64,000 nt of DNA from Clostridium_AM sp963780135. Lineage in GTDB: Bacteria > Bacillota > Clostridia > Clostridiales > Clostridiaceae. The stretch lies in assembly GCA_963780135.1 (NCBI GenBank), contig CAWAAR010000003.1:2542001-2606000 (forward strand), read 5' to 3'. The notes under the pieces were generated by a model that was given only the letters and a program-made list of their open reading frames with translations, ran no database searches and was not told the origin of the DNA. This document shows positions 1 to 10,779 of this stretch, one piece after another; position 1 is the first letter of the stretch; every line of letters begins with the position of its first letter. The position numbers and the translations under genes were made by a program.

Positions 1-84
1 TTTTATGAAGTTTTAAAAGAAAGTGATGCTAAATCCATTGGAGGAAAAGTTCCGGATGAAAATTTCTATTACAAAGGAAATTAG
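1..84 (+). CDS. ABC transporter substrate-binding protein, C-terminal end (partial)
   Basis: Frame 1 is open from the window edge to a TAG stop at 82-84 and gives a 27-residue tail ending in PDENFYYKGN. Tails of this kind close NitT/TauT-type periplasmic binding proteins, and the permease and ATPase genes that follow support that reading. The protein would capture an anionic substrate (sulfonate, nitrate, thiamine precursor or similar) outside the membrane. The permease start lies inside this gene, so the two are translationally coupled. Only the tail is visible, so the call rests mainly on context. Confidence 0.6.
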   Translation, partial: FYEVLKESDAKSIGGKVPDENFYYKGN

Positions 85-802
85 AATAATAAATATATTA
101 ATATTTTGGATGGTAATTTGGGAGCTTAGCTCCCTTTTTATTAATAATCCTCTTTTACTGCCTTCGCCTGTAGAAGTTCTAAAAGTTTTAATTGGGCTTG
201 TAAAGAAAATTTACTTTTGGGAAAGTGTTTTCAATAGTGTTTTAAGAGTTATAGCAGGTGTTTCCTTATCTATTGCTATAGGAATATTAATAGGGATTAT
301 TGCAGCTCTTAATAAATTTATTGAAGAATTATTGGAACCTTTAATAGTAAGTATAAAAGCTACTCCTGTTATGTCTATAATAATATTAGCTTTAGTTTGG
401 TTTAGAGCTTCCAATGTGGTTATATTTACTAGTATATTAACATGTTTTCCTATAATATATACTAATGTACTGGAAGGAATAAAATCTGTAGATATAAACT
501 TAATTCAAATGGCTAATGTATATAATGTTAAAAACAAATATATAATAAAAGATATTTATTTACCTTCTATTAAAAACTATATTGTTTCAGGAGTATTAAT
601 GTGTTTAGGCATGGGGTGGAAAGTTTCTGTAGCTTCTGAAGTTTTAAGCATACCTAAATATTCCATAGGTTTAAATCTCTTAAATGCTAAATCAACTTTA
701 GAAACAGCAGAGCTTTTTGCATGGACTATTGTAATAGTGTTGTTAAGTTTTATTTTCGAACTAATATTTAAATACTATATTAAGTCATCTTCAGAAAAAT
801 AA
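56..802 (+). CDS. ABC transporter permease, SsuC/TauC type
   Basis: Integral membrane subunit of a nitrate/taurine/sulfonate-type importer (BPD_transp_1 fold). The 248-residue product has about six hydrophobic segments and the cytoplasmic EAA-type loop near ANVYNVKNKYIIKDIYLPS, which contacts the ATPase. The ATG at 56 is preferred over the one at 23 because GGAGGAAAAG lies just upstream. This start overlaps the end of the binding-protein gene by 29 bases. The ATPase gene follows 88 bases downstream, so the three genes read as one importer operon. The substrate cannot be told from sequence alone; sulfonate, nitrate or a thiamine precursor are all possible. Confidence 0.85.
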   Translation: MKISITKEIRIINILIFWMVIWELSSLFINNPLLLPSPVEVLKVLIGLVKKIYFWESVFNSVLRVIAGVSLSIAIGILIGIIAALNKFIEELLEPLIVSIKATPVMSIIILALVWFRASNVVIFTSILTCFPIIYTNVLEGIKSVDINLIQMANVYNVKNKYIIKDIYLPSIKNYIVSGVLMCLGMGWKVSVASEVLSIPKYSIGLNLLNAKSTLETAELFAWTIVIVLLSFIFELIFKYYIKSSSEK

Positions 803-890
803 TTAAGAACATAAGATATTTGAGTTATTGTTTCTCTAAAAACACTTAAAAAACAAGAATAATAGTTTAAAAGAGTTAAGGATGTAATTT

Positions 891-1532
891 ATGGAATGTA
901 TAAACGATTATGAAGTTAAAATAATGAATTTATGTAAATCCTATGATAAACATAAAATTTTAGATAAGTTAAATATAAATTTTAAAAAAAATAAGATTAC
1001 TGTTATTTTAGGACCTTCAGGCTGTGGAAAAACCACATTGCTAAATATTATAAGCGGAATTGAAAAAGAATATAGTGGGAAAGTAATCTTAAATAGTAAA
1101 AGCATATCTTACATATTTCAAGAAGATAGGCTTATTGAGCAGCTTACAGTTTATGAAAATATAGCTTTTGTACTTAAATCTACAATGAATAAGGAAGAAA
1201 TAGATAGTATTATACATAAATATTTAACATTAGTTAAATTATTAGAATATAAGGATAAGCTTCCAAGTAAATTAAGTGGAGGTATGAAAAGAAGAGTTGC
1301 CATAGCTAGAGCGTTTGCTTATAAAAGTAGTTTGCTTTTAATGGATGAACCTTTTAAAGGATTGGATGATAAATTAAAGAAAGAAATAATAGAAGAATTT
1401 TTAAAGATTTATGAGGAAGATAAAAGAACAATCATATTAGTGACCCATGACATGAAAGAAGCAAAGCTTTTAGGGGATGAAATTTATTACTTAGAAAAAA
1501 ATGATATATCAAGTAAAATTACTAGTATTTAA
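891..1532 (+). CDS. ABC transporter ATP-binding protein, SsuB/TauB type
   Basis: Cytoplasmic ATPase of the importer encoded just upstream. Walker A is GPSGCGKTT (about residue 42), the Q-loop is in IFQEDRL, the signature is LSGGMKRRVAIARA, Walker B is LLLMDEP, and the H-loop is in VTHD. At 213 residues it is slightly shorter than typical SsuB/TauB proteins and lacks any C-terminal regulatory domain. It is the last gene of the operon: a strong terminator hairpin lies at 1620-1650. Confidence 0.9.
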   Translation: MECINDYEVKIMNLCKSYDKHKILDKLNINFKKNKITVILGPSGCGKTTLLNIISGIEKEYSGKVILNSKSISYIFQEDRLIEQLTVYENIAFVLKSTMNKEEIDSIIHKYLTLVKLLEYKDKLPSKLSGGMKRRVAIARAFAYKSSLLLMDEPFKGLDDKLKKEIIEEFLKIYEEDKRTIILVTHDMKEAKLLGDEIYYLEKNDISSKITSI

Positions 1533-1619
1533 TTAATCAATTTGCAAGAAAGTTGCTGATTATTTATGGGTTATTCATTAGCTTAAATTAAAACTAATGC
1601 TTCAAAAAGCGATAGATGA

Positions 1620-1650
1620 ACAAGCGCGGCAAAAAAGCCGCGCTTGTTTT
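1620..1650 (+). terminator. Rho-independent terminator of the ABC importer operon
   Basis: A GC-rich stem (CAAGCGCGGC pairing with GCCGCGCTTG) with a six-A loop is followed by TTTT. It is one of the strongest hairpins in this AT-rich window and separates the importer from gltB. Confidence 0.9.
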
Positions 1651-1789
1651 AGTGATATGAATTGTTGAATTTTACGATAATATTTGGAAGGTAACAGTTG
1701 CTTTGGATTTCAAAAATGCATGTATACATTTACATAAATTGCAATTTTAATAATTGTGCAAGTTATAAAATTTGAGTGCTATCTATATA

Positions 1790-1818
1790 TTGCAATACAT
1801 AAACATCTATGATAAAAT
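1790..1818 (+). promoter_or_regulatory. Probable sigma-A promoter of gltB
   Basis: TTGCAA at 1790-1795 and TAAAAT at 1813-1818 are separated by exactly 17 bases. The resulting leader of about 100 bases holds an imperfect inverted repeat (TACTTATTT near 1832 against AAATAAATAGTA near 1862), which could be an operator or a leader hairpin. A perfect ATGTATACAT palindrome lies further upstream near 1720. No regulator for this promoter is encoded nearby. Confidence 0.5.
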
Positions 1819-1923
1819 TGATAACACTACTTATTTATTCTGAAAAATGAAATAAATAGTACTAAATTATTCAATTGTGTGTGGTGGATATACACAAATA
1901 GATTAAGGGGGCTGTTATGTAAT

Positions 1924-3900
1924 ATGAATGCTAATAATTTTCCGGAAAAACAAGGATTATATGATGCTGCTATGGAAAAGGATAGCTGCGGAGTTGGATT
2001 TATAACACATATAAATGGTGTTAAATCATATTCTATACTTGAACAGGGGCTTAAAATATTAAAAAACTTAAAACATAGGGGTGCTGTTGGAGCTGATGCT
2101 AATACAGGAGATGGTTCAGGTATTACTATTCAAATACCTCATAAATTTTTCAAAGAAGAAGTTAAAAAATATGGAATTGAAATTCCTGAACCAGGAGACT
2201 ATGCGGCTGGAATGATTTTCTTACCTAGAGAACCAAATGTAAGGCTTTTTTGTGAGGGAATTTTTGAAAAAGTATTAAGAGAAGAAAATCAAAAACTGCT
2301 AGGTTGGAGAGAAGTGCCTATAAATGAAGATGCTTGTGGGGAATCAGCTAAGGCAACTAGGCCAAGTATTATGCAGGTATTTATAGATAGATGCAATCAA
2401 CCAGAAGATACATTTAGAAAAAAACTTTTGATAATAAGAAAGCAAGTACAGAATTTAATTAGTAGTTCTAAAAAAGCAAATGCAGAAAGTTTTTATATTT
2501 GCAGTTTATCACATAGGACAATAGTATATAAAGGTTTGCTTTTAGGCTATAAATTAGAAGATTTTTATTTAGATTTGAAAGATACTGCTGTAGAAACTGC
2601 CATTGCAATAGTACATGAAAGGTATAGCACAAATACTTTTCCAAGCTGGCAGCTAGCACAACCTTTTAGATATATAGCTCATAATGGTGAAATTAACACC
2701 ATACGAGGAAATATTAATAAGATGAATGCTAGAGAAGGAGTTATGTATTCTAAAAGCTTTGGTGAAGATTTTAAGAAGATTTTACCTGTAATTGAGTCTG
2801 GAGGAAGTGATTCTTCATCTATAGATAATGCATTAGAATTATTTATGGAAAATGGATATTCTTTAGAATATTCAATGATGATGCTTATACCAGAAGCATG
2901 GCAAAAAGACTTCTTTATGGATGAGGACAAAAGATCTTTTTATGAATATCATGCTAGGTTAATGGAGCCATGGGATGGTCCGTCAACTATTGCTTTTACA
3001 GATGGGATTAAAATAGGGGTCACATTAGATAGAAATGGATTAAGGCCTGCTCGCTTTATAATAACAGAAGATAATTTAGTTATTATGGCATCAGAAACTG
3101 GTGCAGCAAAAATTGACGATATAAATATTAAAGAAAAAGGTTTTGTGGAGCCTGGTAAAATATTTTTAATTGATACTTCAAAAGGAAGAATTGTTTCTGA
3201 TGAAGAAATTAAACAAACAGCTTATAAATCAAAACCATTTACTCAATGGATTAAAAGAAACAAATTAACACTTAAAGATATACAGCAAGATTGTGAAGTA
3301 AAATCTATAAGAACAGAAACCATATTGTTAAAACAAAAAATATTTGGATTTACTGAAGGAGAATTAAAAAATATAATTGCTTTTATGGCTAATAATGGAA
3401 AGGAACCTATTGGATCTATGGGAATGGATATTCCACTTGCGGTACTTTCTAATGGACCTGAACTTTTATTTAATTATTTTAAACAAACCTTTGCTCAGGT
3501 TACAAATCCACCTATAGATCCTATAAGAGAATCTATGGTAATGTCTTTAACCCAGTATATAGGAACTCACGGGAAAATTATTGATCAAGTTGAAACGGAA
3601 ACAGATAGAAAGTATATTGAAATTGAACAACCTATACTTTCTAATTCACAGTTGGAAGATATTAGGCATCTTGATAGTGAACAATTACAGGCAGTTACAC
3701 TTCCTATTATTTTTGAAACTGATCGTAAAAATGGATTAGAAGATGCTCTTGCTTATCTTTGTAAACGTGCAGAAGAAAGCATTATGAAGGGTTATAATAT
3801 TTTAATACTAAGTGATAGAAATATCAACCTATACTATGCTCCTATTCCAAGCTTATTGGCTTTAAGTGCGGTTAACTCCTATCTTATACAAAAAAATTAA
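1924..3900 (+). pseudogene. gltB: Glutamate synthase large subunit, 5' part (frameshifted gltB)
   Basis: Encodes the glutaminase and central domains of GltB, which with reductant makes two glutamates from glutamine and 2-oxoglutarate. Residues 1-658 include the N-terminal nucleophile Cys22 in DSCGVGF (a short propeptide would be removed), the Ntn-type GATase2 domain, and the start of the central domain. ATG 1924 is chosen because AAGGGGG lies about 12 bases upstream; the earlier in-frame ATG at 1879 has no ribosome binding site. The frame ends at a TAA directly after an A7 run (3890-3896). The rest of the protein continues from 3897 in another frame. With one extra A the two parts make a normal GltB of about 1490 residues. 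Confidence 0.9.
3890..3900 (+). other. Frameshift site in gltB: A7 tract followed by stop
   Basis: The sequence A7-TTAA places a stop immediately after the homopolymer. In the upstream frame it reads as A AAA AAT TAA, which fits the X-XXY-YYZ pattern for -1 ribosomal slippage. Slipping one base back restores QKKLRTSVDLIVET, as expected for GltB. A lost A (real or a base-calling error) explains it equally well. Confidence 0.8.
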
Positions 3901-6398
3901 GGACTTCAGTAGATTTAATAGTAGAAACTGGAGATGCTAGAGATGTAATGCATATAGCACTGTTAGTAGGTTATGGAGCAAAGGCTGTTAATCCTTACAT
4001 GGTATACTATACTATTTCTAATATGATTGAAAATAAAAAATACATTAAAAACATAAGTAGTGTAGAAGAAGGCTTTAAAAATTATTCTAGGGCAATTTCC
4101 AAAGGATTATTAAAAATTATTTCAAGAGTGGGTATTTCTACATTACAAAGTTATAATGGTGCTCAAATATTTCAGTGTATAGGGTTAAGTGAAAATTTAA
4201 TAAATAAGTATTTTCCCCATACTCCTGCTAGAATTTCAGGCATTGAACTAGAAGATATTGCAAATGATGTTATACAAAGACACTCTTCTCCTTATGAAAA
4301 TGATTTTACTTTAGATCAAAAGGAACCTCATATTTTAACTCCAATGGTAGTAAAAAAACTTAGAACATTATCTAAAGATAACGATTATAAACTTTACAAA
4401 GATTATTGCACAGATGTCAGCGAGAAAATGGATAATTCAATAACTATAAGAGGATTGTTGAAATTTAAAAATAGAAAAAGCATTTCAATAACAGAAGTAG
4501 AACCTTTAGAAAATATTTTAAAACGCTTTGTAGTTTCGGGTATGTCTTTTGGATCAATAAGCAAAGAAGCACATGAAACAATTGCTATTGCTATGAATAA
4601 AATCGGAGGAACTAGTAATTCAGGCGAAGGCGGAGAAAATTCTGAAAGATACAAACTAAAAGCTGATGGAGAAAATCCTAAAAGTTCAGTTAAGCAAGTT
4701 GCTTCAGCAAGGTTTGGAGTAACCACTAATTATCTTGTAAATTGTAGCGAACTTCAAATTAAAATGGCACAAGGTGCAAAACCTGGTGAAGGAGGTCACT
4801 TGCCTGGAAGAAAGGTAACAGAAGAAATTGCTAGAGTTCGTCATTCAATCCCTGGCATAGATTTAATATCTCCACCACCACATCATGATATATACTCTAT
4901 AGAGGATTTAGCACAGTTAATATTCGATTTGAAAAATGTAAATCCAGCTGCAAGAATTGGCATAAAATTAGTATCTGAAATTGGTGTTGGAACTGTTGCT
5001 GCTGGAGTAGCTAAGGGACATGCTGATGTAATTATGATAAGTGGTCATGATGGTGGCACAGGGGCTTCTCCAATAAGTTCTATGAAATATGTAGGACTTC
5101 CATGGGAATTAGGTGTGGCAGAAGTTCAACAAACGTTATTATTAAATAACTTAAGAAGCAGAGTTATCCTGCAAGCAGATGGAAAATTAAAATCAGGACG
5201 AGATGTTGTCATTGCTGCTTTACTTGGAGCAGAAGAGTATGGTTTTGCTACTACGGCCCTTATATCCCTTGGATGTATAATGTGTAAGCAATGTAGTTTA
5301 AACAAATGTCCTGTTGGAATTGCAACTCAAGATCCTGAACTTCGTAAAAAATTTAAAGGAACTCCTGATCATTTAATTAATTACTTAAGTTTTATTGCAC
5401 AAGAAGTAAGAGAGTTAATGGCTAAGCTTGGATTTAAATCACTGGATGAAATGATTGGTAGAGTGGATGTTCTGGATGTAAAAGAACCTTTAGAAGGTAA
5501 ACTTAAAAATTTAGATTTAACTCAAATATTATACAAACCTGAACTTCCAGCTCGTATTATGGGAAGACATGTAGTTAATCAAAATCACAAAATAGATAAT
5601 GTATTAGATAAAAAATTAATTGAAATGTCAAAACCAGCCTTAGAAAATGGCATTAAGGTTCAGCATACATTTAAAATTAAAAACACAGATAGAACCGTTG
5701 GTGCTATGTTAAGTGGAGAAATTGCAAGGAAGTATGGTAATAAAGGATTACCTCATGATACTATCATAGTAAATTTAGAAGGTTCAGCAGGTCAAAGCTT
5801 TGGTGCTTTTGCTGTTAGAGGCGTTACTTTAATTCTTCATGGGGATGCTAATGATTATGTAGGTAAAGGTCTATCTGGAGGGAAAATTATATTAGCTCCA
5901 CAAGAAAACTGCTCTTTTGACCCTAAAGAAAATGTTATTGCAGGTAATACTATACTTTATGGAGCAACTGGAGGTAAAGCATTTATTTTAGGAAAAGTAG
6001 GTCAAAGGTTTTGTGTAAGAAACAGCGGTGCAGACGCTGTAGTTGAAGGTATTGGTAATCATGGATGTGAATACATGACAGGAGGAACTGTAGTTATATT
6101 AGGAGATACAGGTAGGAATTTTGGAGCTGGGATGAGTGGAGGAATAGCTTATGTTTTAGATGAAAAGAGTGATTTTGTACACAAGTGCAATGAGAAAAAC
6201 CTAGAAGCAAAACCTCTTGTTCACTCTAAAGATATAAGTAAATTAAAGGAACTTATAAGTGAACATTATTCTTATACTAATAGTCAAAAAGCTAAAGACA
6301 TATTAGAAAACTTTGAATTTTATACTAAAAAGTTCTTAAAAGTAGTTTCTCCTATTTATGAAAAGCAGTTAATTTTAAAGGGCGGTTCTGTGAATTAA
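3897..6398 (+). pseudogene. gltB: Glutamate synthase large subunit, 3' part (frameshifted gltB)
   Basis: Continues GltB after the frameshift: about 833 codons starting with LRTSVDLIVETGDARDVMHI. An internal ATG at 3948 is not a natural start. It carries the rest of the central domain, the FMN-binding synthase barrel (GEGGEN and PGEGGHLPG region, DGGTGASP), the 3Fe-4S cysteines in CIMCKQCSLNKCPVG, and the C-terminal GXGXG beta-helix domain. All diagnostic motifs look intact, so decay beyond the single indel is not visible. No small subunit (gltD) is in the window. A bidirectional terminator follows at 6447-6490. Confidence 0.9.
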
Positions 6399-6446
6399 AA
6401 ATTAGAGCAATAAGGATTGTTTTGAGAATTTTATAACAAAATATTT

Positions 6447-6490
6447 AATGCGTTGGTAAAAGATAAAAATTATTTTACCAACGCATTTTT
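6447..6490. terminator. Bidirectional terminator between gltB and the DUF3892 gene
   Basis: A 15-bp stem (AATGCGTTGGTAAAA pairing with TTTTACCAACGCATT) is flanked by A-rich and T-rich runs, and serves the two convergent genes. Confidence 0.85.
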
Positions 6491-6504
6491 ATTTGTGATT
6501 TTAA

Positions 6505-6723
6505 CTAGAAAGTAGGTAAGTTGTCTAAATTATCATCTAAGCTGCTGTTAGGAGAAGATGCTATAACATCATTACCATTCTTGTTTTTCCGTACAACTAC
6601 AGATTCTACCTGACCCAATTTTGCCAAGGCTACAGCCTTACTTACGGCCATTTCAGTACCATCATCAGACATTACATTTGTTATATCACCATCAGTATTT
6701 TTTCTAACTTTAGTTATTTTCAT
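6505..6723 (-). CDS. DUF3892 family small protein
   Basis: A 72-residue protein opening with MKITKVRKNTDGDITNV and closing with the NLDNLPTF tail that is typical of DUF3892 proteins in Firmicutes. It is probably cytoplasmic, with no signal peptide or membrane segment, and its function is unknown. It is monocistronic, convergent with gltB, and has its own upstream region toward 6960. Confidence 0.8.
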   Translation of the reverse strand: MKITKVRKNTDGDITNVMSDDGTEMAVSKAVALAKLGQVESVVVRKNKNGNDVIASSPNSSLDDNLDNLPTF

Positions 6724-6963
6724 GAAAAATTCAACTCCTATCTATAATATAACTACAATCTATAGTATATCCATTTTATATTTCATTATTAAGATAACCG
6801 TGGCTTTTTAAAAATTGGAGAGGTAATTTTCGATTATATTAGGAACACAATAAATTTATGAGCATAAAATACACTAAACAAAAGATTATATAAATGCAAC
6901 TTTAATTAACTATCTTTGTTATTGAGCTATATAATTAAAATGATAAAAGGAGTGTAAAACAAT

Positions 6964-7515
6964 ATGGATAATAAAATGAGTTCGATTAATCGCCACCAGG
7001 TTGTTATTCAAGTCCCTGCAATTATTGGAAGGGGAGAAAAACAAGAATTAGTTACTAGATTGTTGACAATTTCACCTCCTAGTCCTCCAGTTTTTCGTAT
7101 TAAAGATATTGATAAAGAGGTTGTAATTACAAATAATGTATTAGTCCCAGAAGCTAAAAAAGTTATTATAGATGGTTATATTGATAAAAATATAACTTAT
7201 AAGACAATAGCAGAGTTTACAGAAGAGGCTGTAGACGGACCTCTAGACCAATTTACAACAAGAATAGAATTTGCAACATTTGTTATAGTAAATTCCTTAG
7301 TACCACTTCGTCCAACTGATCAAGTTGAAATATTAAGTGCTGTTGTAGAAGGTGAAAAAGAAGAGTTAATGAGTCCTAATGATGTGGCAGTAGGTGCACC
7401 AAGTTGGGCAGTTACCTATAATCAACTTCTTGAAAAAATGATTGTAAAAATTACTCTTAAAATTACAAGAATAGAAGATATTCCAATAACACCAGCTTCT
7501 TCAAGAACTTGTTAA
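6964..7515 (+). CDS. DUF3794 (SPOCS domain) protein
   Basis: A 183-residue, single-domain DUF3794/SPOCS protein. Family features seen: the VQVPAIIGRGEKQELV opening and the alternating beta pattern of ITNNVLVPEAKKVIIDGYIDKNITYKT. In clostridia these domains occur in spore-coat and spore-associated proteins, often fused to LysM; no LysM is present here. The start has AAAGGAG upstream. The gene stands alone between terminators. A structural role in spore or coat assembly is an inference from the family. Confidence 0.8.
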   Translation: MDNKMSSINRHQVVIQVPAIIGRGEKQELVTRLLTISPPSPPVFRIKDIDKEVVITNNVLVPEAKKVIIDGYIDKNITYKTIAEFTEEAVDGPLDQFTTRIEFATFVIVNSLVPLRPTDQVEILSAVVEGEKEELMSPNDVAVGAPSWAVTYNQLLEKMIVKITLKITRIEDIPITPASSRTC

Positions 7516-7561
7516 AAATGAATCAAATTATTGATTTTTAAAATAGAAAGAAAAAACAATT

Positions 7562-7600
7562 AAGCATGTATGATAGTGAATAACATACATGCTTTCATAT
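7562..7600. terminator. Probable terminator between the DUF3794 and DUF4153 genes
   Basis: Stem AAGCATGTATG (7562-7572) with CATACATGCTT (7584-7594), followed by a T-rich stretch. It lies between convergent genes. Confidence 0.7.
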
Positions 7601-7647
7601 ATTATAAAAAAACTAAAGGAAATTGAGGGAGTAATTTTTGTTGAAAC

Positions 7648-9384
7648 TTATTTGATTTTAACAAGCATATAGAAATTAATATCTTTGGCGCTCACAGCTC
7701 CATTTGATACATTTTTGCTGCCAGATATATTTAAAAATATAAACTTAACTTTTACTTTTTCGTTTTCATCAACAAAAGTCATCTCTTCAGGAGATAATGA
7801 ATTTTCCTTTGAAAATACATCATGTTTATCAATGAGATTCTTTACAAAGGAGTTGAAGTTTTTTTCGTAAAGTTCATTTCCTTTATAATTTATTTTTATA
7901 ACAGCTGTTTCATAATTATATGAAGCGGTTATATTGGAATTGGATGTACTAGTAGCACTCTTAAGGGTTCTTGTATCTAATAAGTAATCATATCCGGTTA
8001 TATTTACAGCATTTTCTGATTGGTTTCTTATAAGATTGAAGTATCCTTCAGGAGAACCGTAATTTGGAGTCACAAAAGAAAATCCTAATACATTATTCAT
8101 ATCATCTAATTTGAAATTTTGTGGAATATATTTAACCTCTTTAAGGCTGTGATTCTTATTAAAATAGTCAAGTATGCTACTTATTTCAGATTTATCCTTT
8201 TCAGAAATATTAGGAGAACTTTGCAGCTTTCCATTTTTTATCATGTTATCTTTTATAAGAATTTTTTCAAGCCTATTATTCTGGCTTATCTTCGAAATTG
8301 AGTAACTGCTTAAAGGACCAAATACAGAAATTAAGGCGATTATAGAAAGGGTGACAGGAATCATTATATTCCTGAGCTTTTTAATAAATGATAAATAGAT
8401 CATTATAAAAAATAACCATATACCTAAAATGGTCACAAAATATCTTTTTTCTGTTACCCCATAAGCATTTATTCGTATGCCTATGGAAATAAACATCATT
8501 ATGAGCAGCGGTAAAATAATTTTAGGGGAAAATTTTGAAAATTTGTTTTGCCATGGATTTTCATCTTTTATAGGAGCAATAAAGAATAATACTATTGTAA
8601 CAATAACCGAATACCAAAGAACCAAGTGGGAAACCATACCAACTGGCCATTGCTTTGTTACTATTATTTTTCCGAAGTATATATAAAGTATTATTGTGTA
8701 TGCTGTTAGAAGAATCATTACAATATATAAAAGCAGTATCCTCAAAAGCTTTGGATAAGATTTTATAGATATTTCTTTATGATTAAGTGGTATTTGGGAA
8801 AGAAAATATGAAAGTGAAAATATAGAAACTACAAATAGCCATGTGTAATAGTAAACTCTCCCTAAAATTTTTATTCCAAGAAGTTTATCTATTGTAAACA
8901 AAATTGCAGAAAGTCCAAAGTATAATACAACTGAATAAATTATAGTTATAAAAAATCCTGTAAACACAGTTATAACGTACATTTCAAATTGTTCCCTTTT
9001 TAGAAAGTAGGGTATAAAAATAAATCCTAGATATAGTGAAACACTTACAGCAACATATCTTGTAACAGAAACCATTTCTATGTTTTTCAAAAATAAGAAA
9101 TAATAAAGAATCAAGAATAAAGTTCCACACATATAACCTACTATAAATTTATATACGTTTTCCTCATCCTTTTTCTCAAAGAAAAGCTTTATGCAAAGTG
9201 AAACAGGAATTCCTAGTGCGAGTGCCATAGCGAGCCTATTTAAGGTGTTATAAGGAGGGGTGGTTTCTGATATTACTATAAGTACCAAGGCCACAGAAGC
9301 TGAAAACATTATGGCTAATGGAAATCTCTTAAGGCTAAAATATAGACCAGTTAAAATATTTTTAATATATTTCACAAGTTTCAT
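7648..9384 (-). CDS. DUF4153 family multi-spanning membrane protein
   Basis: A 578-residue membrane protein with about ten to twelve hydrophobic segments in residues 20-370, followed by an extracytoplasmic domain of about 200 residues (from ISKISQNNRLEKILIKDNM onward). This layout matches DUF4153 proteins, whose function is not established. The start has AGGAGG upstream. It is monocistronic and divergent from the TauE-like gene across a 475-base gap. Confidence 0.75.
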   Translation of the reverse strand: MKLVKYIKNILTGLYFSLKRFPLAIMFSASVALVLIVISETTPPYNTLNRLAMALALGIPVSLCIKLFFEKKDEENVYKFIVGYMCGTLFLILYYFLFLKNIEMVSVTRYVAVSVSLYLGFIFIPYFLKREQFEMYVITVFTGFFITIIYSVVLYFGLSAILFTIDKLLGIKILGRVYYYTWLFVVSIFSLSYFLSQIPLNHKEISIKSYPKLLRILLLYIVMILLTAYTIILYIYFGKIIVTKQWPVGMVSHLVLWYSVIVTIVLFFIAPIKDENPWQNKFSKFSPKIILPLLIMMFISIGIRINAYGVTEKRYFVTILGIWLFFIMIYLSFIKKLRNIMIPVTLSIIALISVFGPLSSYSISKISQNNRLEKILIKDNMIKNGKLQSSPNISEKDKSEISSILDYFNKNHSLKEVKYIPQNFKLDDMNNVLGFSFVTPNYGSPEGYFNLIRNQSENAVNITGYDYLLDTRTLKSATSTSNSNITASYNYETAVIKINYKGNELYEKNFNSFVKNLIDKHDVFSKENSLSPEEMTFVDENEKVKVKFIFLNISGSKNVSNGAVSAKDINFYMLVKIK

Positions 9385-9859
9385 AGTAAACCTCCTACTA
9401 AGTGATGTTTTTAATATTTTAACATAGATTGTGTGTATTAACTATTTTGTATTCAAAATGACGTATGTTTGTATTTATTGCAACAAAAATTATAAAGCAT
9501 TCATAAGAATGCACTAATTTATGAAAGATAAATATCGAGTTTAGAAATCGTGACATATATAAGTCATAAATTTTATATTAATGAATATTTAGTCTTTCTA
9601 TACAAAGGGAAAAATCACTGTGTATAATTGATAAAATGTTGTGAATTGTTACAAAAACAAACAAAATAGTAGTAAAATATAAAGAACTTATAGATTGTTT
9701 AGCAACTATTTTAAATTAAAATACCAAAATTACATAAAAGCATGAATAAAATGTAAAAACTAACTTGCGATTTTTGTATTTAGATGTCATAATATTAGTA
9801 AACCATTACACAACTTATTGAAATAAAATATTCAAAAACATTCTAAGGAGGAATAAAAA
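9385..9859. other. Divergent intergenic region, no gene seen
   Basis: AT-rich spacer between two divergent membrane-protein genes. It presumably carries both promoters, but no unambiguous -35/-10 pair was found. A small perfect hairpin (GCATTC, loop ATAA, GAATGC) lies at 9497-9512. No small ORF with a ribosome binding site was seen. Confidence 0.5.
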
Positions 9860-10753
9860 ATGCTAAAAATTTTATTAGGAGTTACAGTAGCTTTCGGTAT
9901 TATATTTTTTATTGTACTTTTAAAGGATTATTTAAAGAAAAAGAAAGAGGGAACATTAGGAGAAGGAAACTTTCTAGTTTCAGGAGGAATAGGATTACTT
10001 GCAAATTTCTTTGATACACTAGGTATAGGAAGCTTTGCTATAGAAACATCTCTATTTAAAAATTTTAAACTTATGCATGATAAGAAAATTCCAGGAACAC
10101 TTAATGTTGGAGCTACAATTCCAACTATAGTAGAAGCCTTAATATTTTTAACAGTAGTTAAAGTAGATCCAACTACACTTGTTTGTATGATTATATCAGC
10201 TATTTTAGGAGCTCTAATTGGAGCTGGAATTATATCAAAATTAAATGAAAAGGCTGTACAAGCTGCTATGGGAATTGCATTAATTGCTGTAGCAATTATA
10301 ATAATAGCTGGCCAATTAAAATTGTTTCCAGTTGGAGGAAGTGCTATTGGTTTAACAGGTGGTAAACTTATTATAGCTATCATAGGAAACTTCATATTTG
10401 GAGCACTTAATACTTTAGGAATAGGTCTTTTTGCACCATGTATGGCATTAGTATTTGCACTTGGAATGGATCCAACAGTTGCATTCCCAATAATGATGGG
10501 TTCAGGTGCGCTATTACTTCCTTTTGCATCAATGAAATTTATAAAAGAAAATGCTTACGAAGCTAAAGCATCTATGTCTATTAGCCTTTTAGGGCCTATA
10601 GGAGTTTTAATTGCTGCATACCTTGTAAAATCATTACCACTTAATACTTTAAAGTGGTTAGTAGCAGCAGTTATATTATATACAGCATTTGTAATGTTTA
10701 AATCCTTTAAATCAAATAAAAGTAGAGAAGATTTTGAAGAAGTTGCAAGTTAG
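9860..10753 (+). CDS. TauE/SafE family sulfite/organosulfur exporter-like permease
   Basis: A 297-residue membrane protein with about eight helices arranged as two related halves. The family-type glycine-rich helices GGIGLLANFFDTLGIGSFA and FGALNTLGIGLFAPCMA are in equivalent positions. The family moves sulfite, sulfoacetate or other small organic anions; the substrate here is unknown. It has an ideal AAGGAGG site and is followed by a terminator, so it is a single-gene unit. The N-terminal helix followed by KKKKEG suggests an extra membrane anchor. Confidence 0.85.
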   Translation: MLKILLGVTVAFGIIFFIVLLKDYLKKKKEGTLGEGNFLVSGGIGLLANFFDTLGIGSFAIETSLFKNFKLMHDKKIPGTLNVGATIPTIVEALIFLTVVKVDPTTLVCMIISAILGALIGAGIISKLNEKAVQAAMGIALIAVAIIIIAGQLKLFPVGGSAIGLTGGKLIIAIIGNFIFGALNTLGIGLFAPCMALVFALGMDPTVAFPIMMGSGALLLPFASMKFIKENAYEAKASMSISLLGPIGVLIAAYLVKSLPLNTLKWLVAAVILYTAFVMFKSFKSNKSREDFEEVAS

Positions 10754-10779
10754 TAATTAAGAGATTTTATTATGAATTA

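Noticed and set aside
1879..1923. N-terminal extension of gltB from an earlier ATG
   Set aside because: The ribosome binding site lies inside this stretch, directly before ATG 1924, and the family's N-terminus fits the later start.
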